DNA from: Buchnera aphidicola (Brevicoryne brassicae)
Lineage (GTDB): Bacteria > Pseudomonadota > Gammaproteobacteria > Enterobacterales > Enterobacteriaceae
Length of the DNA: 64,000 nt
Direction: 5' to 3'
Assembly (NCBI RefSeq): GCF_005082825.1
Contig: NZ_CP034882.1
Location: forward strand, 446,318 to 510,317
The notes under the pieces are model-generated. The model saw nothing but the letters and a program-made list of their open reading frames with translations, did not search any database and was not told the DNA's origin. Position numbers and translations under genes: made by a program. Position 1 is the first letter of the stretch. Each line of letters opens with the position of its first letter. Shown one piece after another: positions 41,874 to 51,399 of this stretch.

Positions 41874-42331
41874 ATGAATAATATTATTATAAATCTTCAA
41901 GTATGTTGTAAAAAAAATCAATTGATACCAAAAAAATTACATTTTAAACAATGGTTAAAAAAAGTATTTTATAAAAAAAAAACATTAATATCGTAACAAT
42001 ACGTATTGTAGATAAATCAGAAATGAAATATTTAAATTTTACCTATAGAGGTAAAAATAAATCAACAAACATCTTATCATTTCCTTGTAATAAATTTATA
42101 AAAATCAACCATAAATTATTAGGAGACTTAGTTTTATGTAAGCAAGTAATAGAATACGAATCTTTAAAATATAAAAAAAAATTAGAATCACACTGGGCTC
42201 ATATAACAATACATGGAGCTTTGCATTTATTAGGATATGATCATCAAAATAAAAAAGAAGCATACATTATGGAAAAATTAGAAAATAAAATTATGTTATC
42301 TTTAAATTATAAAAAACCATATGTTGTTTAA
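41874..42331 (+). CDS. ybeY: Endoribonuclease YbeY, frame interrupted at an A10 run
   Basis: Zinc-dependent RNase for 16S rRNA 3'-end maturation and ribosome quality control, among the most conserved bacterial genes. The ATG at 41874 gives an N terminus resembling E. coli YbeY (MNNIIINLQVCCKK, then FKQWLKKVF), meets ten A at 41973-41982 and stops at 41994. From the run, another frame continues with VTIRIVDKSEM, NFTYRGKNKSTNILSFP, LLGDLVLCKQVI and the catalytic zinc motif HGALHLLGYDH. One added A gives 152 residues (155 in E. coli). The catalytic half has no convenient start near the run; an ATG at 42023 would omit conserved sequence. Loss is unlikely to be neutral, so rescue or an undercall is favoured. 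Confidence 0.87.
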
Positions 42332-42423
42332 AAATTATCAACCTTTATGTAAAAAATATTTCAACTCAGGCTTTTCTACCATAGAATAGTAAAATAAATT
42401 TTAAAAATAGACAATGTAAAATT

Positions 42424-43296
42424 ATGAGTGATAATGATTCACAAAACTACGATAAAATTAATAGAAAAGGGTTTTTTTCTATTTTATTAAATCAAATTTT
42501 TCACGATGAACCTAAAAACCGAGAAGAACTATTAGTATTAATTCGTGATGCAGAACAAAACGAACTTATAGATGAAGATACTTGTCATATGTTAGAAGGA
42601 GTAATGCATATTGCTAAAAAGAGAATTAAAGAAATCATGATTCCAAGAACACAAATGATAACGTTGAAATTAAACTATAATTTAAATAAATGTCTTGACA
42701 TTATTATTGAATCTGCACATTCACGATTTCCAGTAATGAATAGTGATAAAAATTATGTTGAAGGTTTTTTAATTGCAAAAGATTTATTACCTTTTATGAG
42801 GAGTGAAAACAGTATTTTTTGCATAAAAAATATATTAAGGCCAGCAGTTGTAGTTCCAGAAAGTAAATACGTAGATGGAATGTTAAGAGAATTTCGTTCA
42901 AAGAGAAATCACATGGCAATTGTGATAGATGAATTTGGTGCAGTTTCAGGTTTAGTAACAATAGAAGACATATTAGAATTAATTGTTGGAGAAATTGAAG
43001 ATGAATATGATGAGGAAAAACTCAATATCAGAAAATTACAAAAATGTACATTCTCTATTAGAGCTCTAACAGAAATAAAAGAATTCAATGAAACTTTTAA
43101 TACTAATTTTCAAGATGAAGAAGTAGATACTATAGGTGGATTGGTAATGAAAGAATTTGGTCATCTACCAAGTCGAGGAGAAAATTTAAACATTGATGGT
43201 TATGATTTTAAAGTTTCTATAGCAGACAGTAGAAAAATTATACAACTGCATGTTACTGTACCTGAAAACAAAATACCTGTTTTATTAGAAAAATAA
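42424..43296 (+). CDS. corC: CorC/YbeX, CBS-pair and transporter-associated domain protein
   Basis: Cytosolic member of the CorC/HlyC family, linked in Salmonella to magnesium and cobalt efflux and in E. coli to ribosome metabolism beside ybeY. The 290 residues align throughout with 292 of E. coli: KNREELLVLIRDAEQN, the first CBS motif from IMIPRTQMITLKL, the second from ILRPAVVVPESK to VTIEDILELIVGEIEDE, and a C-terminal domain with EEVDTIGGLVMKEFGHLPSR. No membrane segment. In E. coli lnt follows; here leuS follows, so lnt is lost from this locus. Confidence 0.96.
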   Translation: MSDNDSQNYDKINRKGFFSILLNQIFHDEPKNREELLVLIRDAEQNELIDEDTCHMLEGVMHIAKKRIKEIMIPRTQMITLKLNYNLNKCLDIIIESAHSRFPVMNSDKNYVEGFLIAKDLLPFMRSENSIFCIKNILRPAVVVPESKYVDGMLREFRSKRNHMAIVIDEFGAVSGLVTIEDILELIVGEIEDEYDEEKLNIRKLQKCTFSIRALTEIKEFNETFNTNFQDEEVDTIGGLVMKEFGHLPSRGENLNIDGYDFKVSIADSRKIIQLHVTVPENKIPVLLEK

Positions 43297-43351
43297 TAAT
43301 ATAATTTTTTTACAAATTCACTTTTAAGCATTTTGTTATAGAGATGAGATA

Positions 43352-45931
43352 ATGGAAAAAGAATATTTACCAAAAAAAATAGAATCTTACGTACAAGAAC
43401 ACTGGAAAAAAAACAAAACTTTTCAAGTCGTTGAAGATATTAAAAAAGAAAAATATTATTGTCTTCCTATGCTTCCTTATCCTTCAGGAAAATTGCATAT
43501 GGGTCATGTGAGAAATTACACTATTAGTGATGTTATCGCTAGATATCAAAGAATGCTGGGGAAAAATGTCTTACAACCAATGGGTTGGGATGCGTTCGGA
43601 TTACCTGCTGAAGAAGCTGCTATAAAAAATAATACTATCCCATTGTCTTGGACAAATAAAAATATAAAATATATGAAAAAACAGCTTAAATCACTAGGTT
43701 TTAGTTATGATTGGAGCAGAGAAATTACAACATGTGATCCAGAATATTATCGATGGGAACAGTGGTTTTTTACTAAATTATATGAAAAAAAATTAGTTTA
43801 TAAAAAAAATAGTCTTGTCAATTGGTGTTCTTATGATAACACTGTTTTAGCTAACGAACAAGTTGTTAATAATCGTTGTTGGCGCTGTCAAGGAAAAATA
43901 ATAATTAAAAAAGTTCCTCAATGGTTTTTAAAAATAAGAAATTATGCCGAATCTTTATATCAAGATTTAAATCAATTAGTTAATTGGCCTGAAAATGTAA
44001 AAAATATGCAACGTAACTGGATAGGAAGAACAAAAGGATTTGAAATTACTTTAAACATTTTTAACACTAATCAAAAACTAAAAACATTTACTAATAGATT
44101 AGATCTAATAATGGGAGTCACATACATTTCAATATCTTTTTGTCATAAATTATCTATAAATTTATCTGAAACAAACAAAAAAATCCAACAATTCATAAAA
44201 AAATATCAATATATTTCACATGAAAAAATAGAAAAAATAAAATACGCAGGAATAAATACGAACCTATTTGCTATTCATCCTTTTACAAAAGAAAAAATAC
44301 CCATTTGGATCACAGATTTTATTATGAAAGAATATGGAATAAATTCCATGTTATCTATTCCAGCACATAACGAAAATCATTGGAATTTTGCAATCAAACA
44401 TAATTTGACAATAAAATATGTTATTTTAAATTCTAACAATCAAATAAATCATTTATATAATTCATTTATAGATAAAAAAGGAACGTTGATTAATTCACAA
44501 GAATTTAATGGTTTGAATTTTAAAACTGGTACAGAAAAAATAAAAAACATACTCATTCAAAAAAAAATATTAGTAAATAAAATTAATTATAAATTACAAG
44601 ATTGGTGTATATCAAGACAAAGATATTGGGGAACTCCTATACCAATGGCGCAATTAAAAAATGGGAAATTGGTACCAATACCTAAAAATGAACTACCTGT
44701 TATTTTGCCGAAAATTAAAGAAAGTACTAGTCTAGCAAGAAATCCTATCAACCCTAATTCTGCATGGGCTAAAATTTCTATTAATAATCAAGATGCTATT
44801 AGAGAAACAGATACTTTTGATACATTCATGGAATCGTCTTGGTATTATGTACGATACACATGCCCAAATTTTAAAGAAGGGATGATTGATTTAATAGCAT
44901 CAAAATATTGGTTACCTATTGATCAATATATTGGGGGGATTGAACATGCAATTATGCATTTGATATATTTTAGATTTTACCATAAATTACTCCGTGATTT
45001 CAAACTAGTTAATTTCGATGAACCTGTTAAAAATCTATTATGTCAAGGTATGGTACTTTCTGAAGCTTTTTACGAAATTGGAAATAATTTAGAACGAAAT
45101 TGGATCCAATCATCATCAGTTTTAACAAAACGTGATTCAAAAGGAAAAATTATTAAATCATATAATCAAAAGGGGAAAAAAGTAATTTATGCAGGTATGA
45201 TTAAAATGTCCAAATCTAAAAATAATGGAATTGAACCTGAATTGATAGTGAAACGGTATGGAGCTGATACAATCCGTTTATTTATAATGTTTGCTGCTCC
45301 TGTAGAATCTTCTTTGGAATGGAAGGAATCTGGTGTACAAGGAATACATCGTTTTCTAAAAAAACTTTGGACACTAATTTTTAATTATGTTCAAGTGCAA
45401 AACACACATTCTCAAATTAATTATTCTCTATTAAACAAACAACAAAATCAATTAAGATATCAATTACATAAAACTATTTCTAAAGTATCAGACGATATAG
45501 GTCGTCGAAAAACATTTAATACGGCTATTTCTTCAATAATGGAATTAGTAAATCATTTGATAAGAGCTCCAATAAAAGAGGAAGAAGATAAATCTATTAT
45601 GCGAGAATGTTTGATTTGCGTAATAAAAATGCTATATCCATTCACACCTCATTTTTGTTTTATTACTTGGAGACACTTGCATGAAAAGACATGTATTGAC
45701 GATGAAAAATGGCCAGTCTATAATAAAAAAATACTTATAAAAAAAAATAATATCATTATTGTTCAAATTAATGGAAAAAAAAGATGTACAATAGAAGTAG
45801 ATAATAATTTAACTCAAGAAGAAGTACATTTATATGCAAAAAAACAAAATATTATTAAAAAATATTTACAAAATATTACTATAAAAAAAACAATATACAT
45901 TCAAAATAAAATAATAAATTTTGTAGTATAA
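43352..45931 (+). CDS. leuS: Leucyl-tRNA synthetase with a degenerate editing site
   Basis: Charges tRNA-Leu. The 859 residues match E. coli (860). Synthetic-site motifs are intact: HMGH in YPSGKLHMGHVRNY (43-56), the Cys ligands around 159-179, and KMSKS in GMIKMSKSKNNG. The CP1 editing insert is present at full size but its pocket is altered: the E. coli Thr-rich motif TTRPDT (247-252) reads T-N-R-L-D-L at the same positions, and GHDQRD, with the essential Asp345, reads A-H-N-E-N-H at 338-343, placing His343 at the catalytic Asp. Editing is probably lost while leucylation remains. E. coli lptE, which follows leuS, is absent; holA follows. Confidence 0.97.
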   Translation: MEKEYLPKKIESYVQEHWKKNKTFQVVEDIKKEKYYCLPMLPYPSGKLHMGHVRNYTISDVIARYQRMLGKNVLQPMGWDAFGLPAEEAAIKNNTIPLSWTNKNIKYMKKQLKSLGFSYDWSREITTCDPEYYRWEQWFFTKLYEKKLVYKKNSLVNWCSYDNTVLANEQVVNNRCWRCQGKIIIKKVPQWFLKIRNYAESLYQDLNQLVNWPENVKNMQRNWIGRTKGFEITLNIFNTNQKLKTFTNRLDLIMGVTYISISFCHKLSINLSETNKKIQQFIKKYQYISHEKIEKIKYAGINTNLFAIHPFTKEKIPIWITDFIMKEYGINSMLSIPAHNENHWNFAIKHNLTIKYVILNSNNQINHLYNSFIDKKGTLINSQEFNGLNFKTGTEKIKNILIQKKILVNKINYKLQDWCISRQRYWGTPIPMAQLKNGKLVPIPKNELPVILPKIKESTSLARNPINPNSAWAKISINNQDAIRETDTFDTFMESSWYYVRYTCPNFKEGMIDLIASKYWLPIDQYIGGIEHAIMHLIYFRFYHKLLRDFKLVNFDEPVKNLLCQGMVLSEAFYEIGNNLERNWIQSSSVLTKRDSKGKIIKSYNQKGKKVIYAGMIKMSKSKNNGIEPELIVKRYGADTIRLFIMFAAPVESSLEWKESGVQGIHRFLKKLWTLIFNYVQVQNTHSQINYSLLNKQQNQLRYQLHKTISKVSDDIGRRKTFNTAISSIMELVNHLIRAPIKEEEDKSIMRECLICVIKMLYPFTPHFCFITWRHLHEKTCIDDEKWPVYNKKILIKKNNIIIVQINGKKRCTIEVDNNLTQEEVHLYAKKQNIIKKYLQNITIKKTIYIQNKIINFVV

Positions 45932-45966
45932 GAATAATTTCTTTAAAAATAAAATTACATTTTAAT

Positions 45967-46962
45967 ATGAATATTATTAATCCAGAAAAACTTAAACAAA
46001 ATTTAATCAAAAAATTAAATTCTTGTTATGTATTTTTAGGAGAAGATTTTTGTTTATTAGAAAAGAATCAGAATTTAATTCTAAATTTTGCTAATCAGAA
46101 AGGATTCACAGAAATCATTATCATTGATGTAGAAAAAAATGAAGATTGGAAAAAAATTTTTAATTTTTATAAAAAAAGAAATTTATTTTTTAAAAAAACC
46201 ACTTTAGTTGTTAACTTGATTATTAAAAAATTAAATATACAATTAATTAAAAACATTAATGAAATCCATCAGTTGTTTCATTTAGATATTTTAATAATAT
46301 TAAAATTCAATCATCTATCTTGTTTTTTTGAAAAAAGTAAATCATTCGATGTATTAAAAAATCATGTAGATATAATCTCTTGCTTTACTCCATACAATGC
46401 AAATTTCATTAATTGGATAAAATACGAAATTAGTGAAAAAAACATAAAAATAGAAGAAAAAGCATTTTTTTTGTTATGTAAATATTATGAAGGTAATACT
46501 TTATTTATATATAAAACTTTAGATACATTATCAACAACATGGCCAAATACTTATATTAAAGTAGAAAAAATTAAAAAAATTATCATAAATTTTTTAAATT
46601 TTCTTCCAATACATTGGATTAATGCGATATTTCAAAATCATAAAATAAAAGCAATCTATATTTTAGATATATTTTGTAAAAAACAGTATAATCCTCTTAT
46701 TTTAATACGTTCTTTGCAAAAAGATTTATTAATACTAATTTATATAAAACGTGAAAAACAAATTAATATCGATATGTTTTTGAAAAAAAATAATGTTGGG
46801 AATATAAGGTATAAATTTTTTAAAAACGCTCTTAAAAAAATTAATAATAAAAAATTTTTAAAAGCAATTAGAATTCTTTTAAAAATAGAAATAAGTATTA
46901 AAAAACAATACAATAGTTCCGTTTGGATTCAATTATTTCAATTAACTTTAACATTATGTTAG
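45967..46962 (+). CDS. holA: DNA polymerase III delta subunit
   Basis: Opens the beta clamp within the clamp loader. The 331 residues compare with 343 in E. coli and are highly diverged, but the alignment is end to end: YVFLGEDFCLLEKNQNLIL at the N terminus, LLCKYYEGNTLFIYKTLD in the middle, LPIHWINAIF, and the C-terminal ILIRSLQKDLLILIYIKRE and SVWIQLFQLTL. Position between leuS and nadD, as in E. coli apart from missing lptE, supports the call. Confidence 0.93.
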   Translation: MNIINPEKLKQNLIKKLNSCYVFLGEDFCLLEKNQNLILNFANQKGFTEIIIIDVEKNEDWKKIFNFYKKRNLFFKKTTLVVNLIIKKLNIQLIKNINEIHQLFHLDILIILKFNHLSCFFEKSKSFDVLKNHVDIISCFTPYNANFINWIKYEISEKNIKIEEKAFFLLCKYYEGNTLFIYKTLDTLSTTWPNTYIKVEKIKKIIINFLNFLPIHWINAIFQNHKIKAIYILDIFCKKQYNPLILIRSLQKDLLILIYIKREKQINIDMFLKKNNVGNIRYKFFKNALKKINNKKFLKAIRILLKIEISIKKQYNSSVWIQLFQLTLTLC

Positions 46963-47003
46963 ATAAAAGAATTTTGTCTTAATAAATTAATAAAATAAAA
47001 AAA

Positions 47004-47645
47004 ATGAAAAAATTATATGCAATATTTGGAGGAAATTTTGATCCTATTCATTACGGTCACATTTATTCTTCTGAAAAGTTATTAAAAGAAATATCTATTA
47101 AAAAAATAATATTTTTACCAAACAATAACCCCCCACATAGAAAAAAAACAAAAACATCTATTGTCGATAGAATTAAAATGATTAAACTTGCTATCAATAA
47201 AAATTCTTTATTTCAAATCAGTTATTTAGAAACAAAAAAAAAACAAATTTTTTATACTATAGATACATTAAAAAAAATTAGAATACAAATAGGTTTGTTA
47301 CAATCTTTATGTTTTATAATAGGAGAAGATAATCTTCAAAATTTACATCTTTGGAAAAACTGGAAAGAAATATTATCATATTCACATCTATTAATTTGCC
47401 CTAGAATTCATATAAAAAAAAATAATTATGAATTAGAAAATTGGATTAATTCTCATGTGACTAAAGACTTTAATTTACTTCATCAGAAATCGTATGGACT
47501 AATTTTCTTTTCAAAGATAGATACCATGAATATTTCCTCTAGCAAAATTAGAAAAAATTATTTTAATGGTAAAAGTTGTTATAAACTGTTACCAGATCTT
47601 GTAAATCAATATATTTTATCAAAAAATCTATATATGCATAAATAA
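47004..47645 (+). CDS. nadD: Nicotinate-nucleotide adenylyltransferase
   Basis: Transfers AMP to nicotinate mononucleotide, toward NAD. The 213 residues equal the E. coli length. Nucleotidyltransferase motifs are IFGGNFDPIHYGHIYSS (7-23, with the HxGH-like HYGH), FLPNNNPPHRKK, FIIGEDNLQNL and the C-terminal ISSSKIRKNYFNG (the SxTxxR equivalent). Downstream of holA, 41 bases apart, probably the same transcript. Confidence 0.96.
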   Translation: MKKLYAIFGGNFDPIHYGHIYSSEKLLKEISIKKIIFLPNNNPPHRKKTKTSIVDRIKMIKLAINKNSLFQISYLETKKKQIFYTIDTLKKIRIQIGLLQSLCFIIGEDNLQNLHLWKNWKEILSYSHLLICPRIHIKKNNYELENWINSHVTKDFNLLHQKSYGLIFFSKIDTMNISSSKIRKNYFNGKSCYKLLPDLVNQYILSKNLYMHK

Positions 47646-47712
47646 TAGTTATATTTTTTATGGTTCAATAATATTACGTTAATTTAAAAAAATACTTTTT
47701 TAGTTAAAAATA

Positions 47713-47949
47713 ATGAAAAAAAAACATAATCTTATATTAAATTTAATTGGACTAAGATGTCCAGAACCAATTATGATTATTAGAAAAACTCTTCGTAGTA
47801 TGAAAAAAAACGAAAAAATATTAGTTTTATCAGATGATCCTTCTACAAAAAGAGATATTCCTAATTTCTGTTATTTTATGGAACATCAATTATTAGAAAA
47901 TAAAATTAAAACTAAACCTTATTATTATCTCTTAAAAAAGGGATTATAG
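47713..47949 (+). CDS. tusA: Sulfur carrier protein TusA
   Basis: Accepts persulfide sulfur from IscS and passes it through the TusBCD/E relay to MnmA for 2-thiolation of U34 in tRNA-Lys, tRNA-Glu and tRNA-Gln. The 78 residues compare with 81 in E. coli. The sulfur-carrying Cys16 is in [16 protein letters not shown] (13-28), followed by [20 protein letters not shown]. In E. coli tusA is elsewhere; here it ends the leuS-holA-nadD run. A long imperfect hairpin follows. Confidence 0.96.
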   Translation: MKKKHNLILNLIGLRCPEPIMIIRKTLRSMKKNEKILVLSDDPSTKRDIPNFCYFMEHQLLENKIKTKPYYYLLKKGL

Positions 47950-47966
47950 AAAATAAATATTTAACA

Positions 47967-48015
47967 TATACACTTAAATTTTAATATATCTAAATATATT
48001 AAAATATAGTGTATA
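47967..48015. terminator. Long inverted repeat between convergent tusA and asd
   Basis: TATACACT (47967-47974) pairs with AGTGTATA (48008-48015) and TTTTAATATA (47979-47988) with TATATTAAAA (47995-48004), separated by a small internal loop and capped by a six-base loop. No strong T run follows on either strand, so it may be a bidirectional terminator or a 3'-end stabiliser. Confidence 0.5.
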
Positions 48016-48053
48016 CATGAAACAATTAATTTTGTATTAAAAATATAAGATAC

Positions 48054-49166
48054 TTACATATCAATTAATAAATTTAACATTCTTCTTAAAGGTTCTGCAG
48101 CACCCCATAAAAGTTGATCTCCTACGCTAAAAGCAGATATATATTTTTTACCCATATTTAATGTCCTTAAACGACCTACTGGTATATTTAAAGTACCAGT
48201 TACAGATGATGGAGTTAACTTTAATAACGTATCTTCAATATTATTCGGGATAATATTAACCCAATGATTATGATTTTTAATCATATCTTCAATAATATCT
48301 AAAGATATTACTTTTTTTAATTTAATAACAAATGATTGACTATGACATCGAAGTGAACCTATTCGTACACATAAACCATCAACAATAACTTGATTTTTAA
48401 ATCCTAAAATTTTATTAGTTTCAAATTCACCTTTCCATTCTTCACGAGTTTGACCATTACTCATTTTTTTATCAATCCATGGTATTAAACTACCAGCTAA
48501 TGGTACCGAAAAGTTTTTTATGGGAAAATTAGAACTACGAGATATTTGAGTTACTTTATTTTCTATATCTAAAACAGAAGAATTATTTAATAAATCTTTA
48601 TGAGCAATATTATATAGCATTCCCATTTGTTGTAATAACTCTATTACATGACGGGCACCGGCACCAGATGCTGCTTGATAAGTAGAAACAGAAATCCATT
48701 CAATGAGTTCTTTTTCAAATAATCCTCCTAAAGCCATTAACATCAAACTAACTGTACAATTTCCTCCTACAAAAGTTTTAATACCCTTATTGATAGAATT
48801 ATATATAAGTTTAGAATTAACTGGATCTAATATAATTATAGCGTTATGTTTTATTCGTAAAGTAGAAGATGCATCTATCCAATAACCTTTCCAACCAGTT
48901 TTTTGTAATTTTGGATAAACTTTTTCAGTATAAACACTGCCTTGACATGTGATAATAATATCCATCTCTTTTAATAATTCAATATCATAGGCATCTTTTA
49001 AATGTTTATCTAATATATTTTTTATTAAAGGAGCATCCTGACCAGATTGAGACGTTGAAAAAAAAATAGCACGAATTTTTGAAAAATCATTTTCTTCTTT
49101 CATTCGTTTCACTAAAACTGATCCAACCATACCTCTCCAACCTATGAATCCAACAGATTTTATCAT
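48054..49166 (-). CDS. asd: Aspartate-semialdehyde dehydrogenase
   Basis: Reduces aspartyl phosphate to the semialdehyde, the branch point to diaminopimelate/lysine, threonine and methionine, and so to peptidoglycan and host nutrition. The 370 residues compare with 367 in E. coli. The NADP loop is [18 protein letters not shown] at 5-22; the catalytic Cys is in [33 protein letters not shown] and [14 protein letters not shown] carry substrate contacts. Divergent from yhgN, its neighbour in E. coli also, across 270 bases. Confidence 0.97.
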   Translation of the reverse strand: MIKSVGFIGWRGMVGSVLVKRMKEENDFSKIRAIFFSTSQSGQDAPLIKNILDKHLKDAYDIELLKEMDIIITCQGSVYTEKVYPKLQKTGWKGYWIDASSTLRIKHNAIIILDPVNSKLIYNSINKGIKTFVGGNCTVSLMLMALGGLFEKELIEWISVSTYQAASGAGARHVIELLQQMGMLYNIAHKDLLNNSSVLDIENKVTQISRSSNFPIKNFSVPLAGSLIPWIDKKMSNGQTREEWKGEFETNKILGFKNQVIVDGLCVRIGSLRCHSQSFVIKLKKVISLDIIEDMIKNHNHWVNIIPNNIEDTLLKLTPSSVTGTLNIPVGRLRTLNMGKKYISAFSVGDQLLWGAAEPLRRMLNLLIDM

Positions 49167-49436
49167 TATAAAATATACGGATTATTTACATTAACAGCAG
49201 TTTTATATTAAATCTGATAAATCATTTAGTTAAAGTAAAAATTTTCCGCCTCCAGAAAGTAATAAATAAAGAAAAAATATATGCTTCTATTAATATAGAA
49301 ATATAAAATTATATTTTTATTTTGAATATACTATAAAATTATAATTTTATATTAGAAATAAAACTTATATATAATTAATTTTTAATTATATTTTATATAA
49401 AAACATTGTAACTGAAAAAGGACATAAAAAATTAAA

Positions 49437-50027
49437 ATGAATGAAATAATCTCTACAACTATATTGCTAATTCTAATTATGGATCCTTTAGGAAACCTTC
49501 CAATATTCATGACTGTATTAAAGCATCTAGAAGAGAAAAGAAGAAAAGTTATAGTCATAAGAGAGATGATTATAGCGTTAATTGTTATGCTACTATTCTT
49601 ATTTGTTGGGGAAAAAATACTTATTATTTTAAATTTAAAAACTGAAACAGTTTCTATATCTGGAGGTATTATTCTTTTTTTAATTGCTATTAAAATGATT
49701 TTTCCATCTGAAGAAGATAATAATAATATTTCTTCAAATGAAGAACCTTTTTTAGTTCCTTTAGCTATTCCACTAGTTGCAGGTCCATCTTTATTGGCAA
49801 CATTAATGTTATTATCACATCAATATTTGAATCATATGTCTTATTTGGTTGGATCACTTTTAATAGCGTGGTGTTTTACAGTTATAATATTATTATTATC
49901 TGGTTTGTTTTTAAAATTATTTGGCTCTAAAGGTGTTAGCGCCTTAGAAAGACTTATGGGTTTAGTTTTAATTATGCTTTCTACTCAAATGTTTCTTGAT
50001 GGAATTGAAGCTTGGTTTAAAAATTAA
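49437..50027 (+). CDS. yhgN: MarC-family inner-membrane protein YhgN
   Basis: Multispanning membrane protein of the MarC family (Pfam UPF0056/MarC), function not established. The 196 residues match E. coli YhgN (197): LLILIMDPLGNLPIFMTVLK at about 10-29, six hydrophobic segments, PLAIPLVAGPSLLATLML and a final LMGLVLIMLSTQMFLDG. No catalytic motif is visible. Its retention in a minimal envelope suggests a useful transport role, but the substrate is unknown. Preceded by AAAAAGGAC. Confidence 0.93.
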   Translation: MNEIISTTILLILIMDPLGNLPIFMTVLKHLEEKRRKVIVIREMIIALIVMLLFLFVGEKILIILNLKTETVSISGGIILFLIAIKMIFPSEEDNNNISSNEEPFLVPLAIPLVAGPSLLATLMLLSHQYLNHMSYLVGSLLIAWCFTVIILLLSGLFLKLFGSKGVSALERLMGLVLIMLSTQMFLDGIEAWFKN

Positions 50028-50114
50028 CATTAAATTTAAAATAAAAATACAAAATATATTATTGTTTAATTTTTTTAATAAATTTTAAATTAAAATAATT
50101 TTTATTTTTTTAAT

Positions 50115-50141
50115 AACCTGTTATTGAAAAAATAGCAGGTT
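50115..50141 (+). other. Hairpin in the pgk leader
   Basis: An 11-base-pair stem (50115-50125 with 50131-50141, one G-U pair) with loop GAAAA, 43 bases before the pgk ATG. Runs of T precede it and A-rich sequence follows, the reverse of a normal terminator, so it is better seen as a structured 5' leader or processing site. Confidence 0.45.
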
Positions 50142-50184
50142 AAAATCAAAATATAAGAAAATTATTATAAAAAAAGGTACTATT

Positions 50185-51363
50185 ATGAATGTCATAAAAA
50201 TGACTGAATTAAATATAACAGGTAAAACACTACTAATCAGAAGTGATTTAAACGTTCCTATAAAAAATGGAATCATTCAATCTGAAGCTAGAATACTAGC
50301 GGCTCTTCCTACTATAGAAATGGCAATAAAAAAGAATGCAAAAATAATTATTATGTCTCATTTAGGAAGACCAAAAGAGGGATACTATGAACAAAAATAT
50401 TCTTTATTACCTATATTTGAGTATTTGAAAAAAAAATTAAACTATACAAAAATATATTTTTCTAAAAATTATCTTCATGGGATTAAACTTAATCCAAGAG
50501 AAATTGTAATTTTAGAAAATGTTCGTTTTAATGTGGGAGAATTAGATAATGATAATGAACTATCTAAAAAATATGCTAATCTTTGCGATATATTTGTAAT
50601 GGATGCTTTTGGAAGCGCTCATAGAATGCAGTCATCTACTTGTGGTATTGGAAAATTTGTAAAAATTGCATGTGCTGGACCCCTTTTAGTGAAAGAAATT
50701 AATTTTTTAAAAAAATCATTAGAACAACCAAACCGTCCTATGGTAGCTATAGTAGGAGGTGCAAAGGTATCAACTAAATTCAACGTATTACATAAATTAT
50801 CTAAAATTGCAGATACTATAATAGTTGGAGGCGGTATAGCAAATACTTTCTTAGCAATTGATTATAAAATTGGAAAATCGTTATATGAACCAGACTTTGT
50901 ATTAGATGCTAAAAAATTACGTGATAAATATAATATTATTGTACCTATTGATTCTCGTGTAGGAAAAAAATTTTGTAAAACTGAAAAATCCACAATAAAA
51001 TTACCTCATAATATTAAAAAAAATGAAGAAATCATGGATTTTGGAGACGAAACTATTAAAAAAATTATCCAAATTCTTGAAATGTCTAAAACAATTATTT
51101 GGAACGGTCCTGTTGGAGTTTTTGAATTTCCAAATTTTTGTAAAGGAACAGAAGCAATTGCAAAAACAATTGCAAAAAGTGATGCATTTTCTATTGCTGG
51201 AGGCGGTGATACATTATCTGTTATCGATATGTTTAACATAAAAAATAACATTTCCTATATTTCAACTGGAGGCGGTGCTTTTTTAGAATTTATAGAAGGA
51301 AAAAAATTACCTGCAATAAATATGCTAGAAGAAAATTACAAAAAATACCAATCAATTAATTAA
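50185..51363 (+). CDS. pgk: Phosphoglycerate kinase
   Basis: ATP-forming step of glycolysis from 1,3-bisphosphoglycerate. The 392 residues compare with 387 in E. coli. Substrate-binding motifs: [14 protein letters not shown] at about 16-29, [32 protein letters not shown], the ATP-site [12 protein letters not shown] and [11 protein letters not shown], and C-terminal SIAGGGDTL and [10 protein letters not shown]. fbaA follows 36 bases later. E. coli epd, which precedes pgk, is missing. Confidence 0.98.
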   Translation: MNVIKMTELNITGKTLLIRSDLNVPIKNGIIQSEARILAALPTIEMAIKKNAKIIIMSHLGRPKEGYYEQKYSLLPIFEYLKKKLNYTKIYFSKNYLHGIKLNPREIVILENVRFNVGELDNDNELSKKYANLCDIFVMDAFGSAHRMQSSTCGIGKFVKIACAGPLLVKEINFLKKSLEQPNRPMVAIVGGAKVSTKFNVLHKLSKIADTIIVGGGIANTFLAIDYKIGKSLYEPDFVLDAKKLRDKYNIIVPIDSRVGKKFCKTEKSTIKLPHNIKKNEEIMDFGDETIKKIIQILEMSKTIIWNGPVGVFEFPNFCKGTEAIAKTIAKSDAFSIAGGGDTLSVIDMFNIKNNISYISTGGGAFLEFIEGKKLPAINMLEENYKKYQSIN

Positions 51364-51399
51364 TATCACTTAATTAAACATCATGTAATAGGACAAAAA

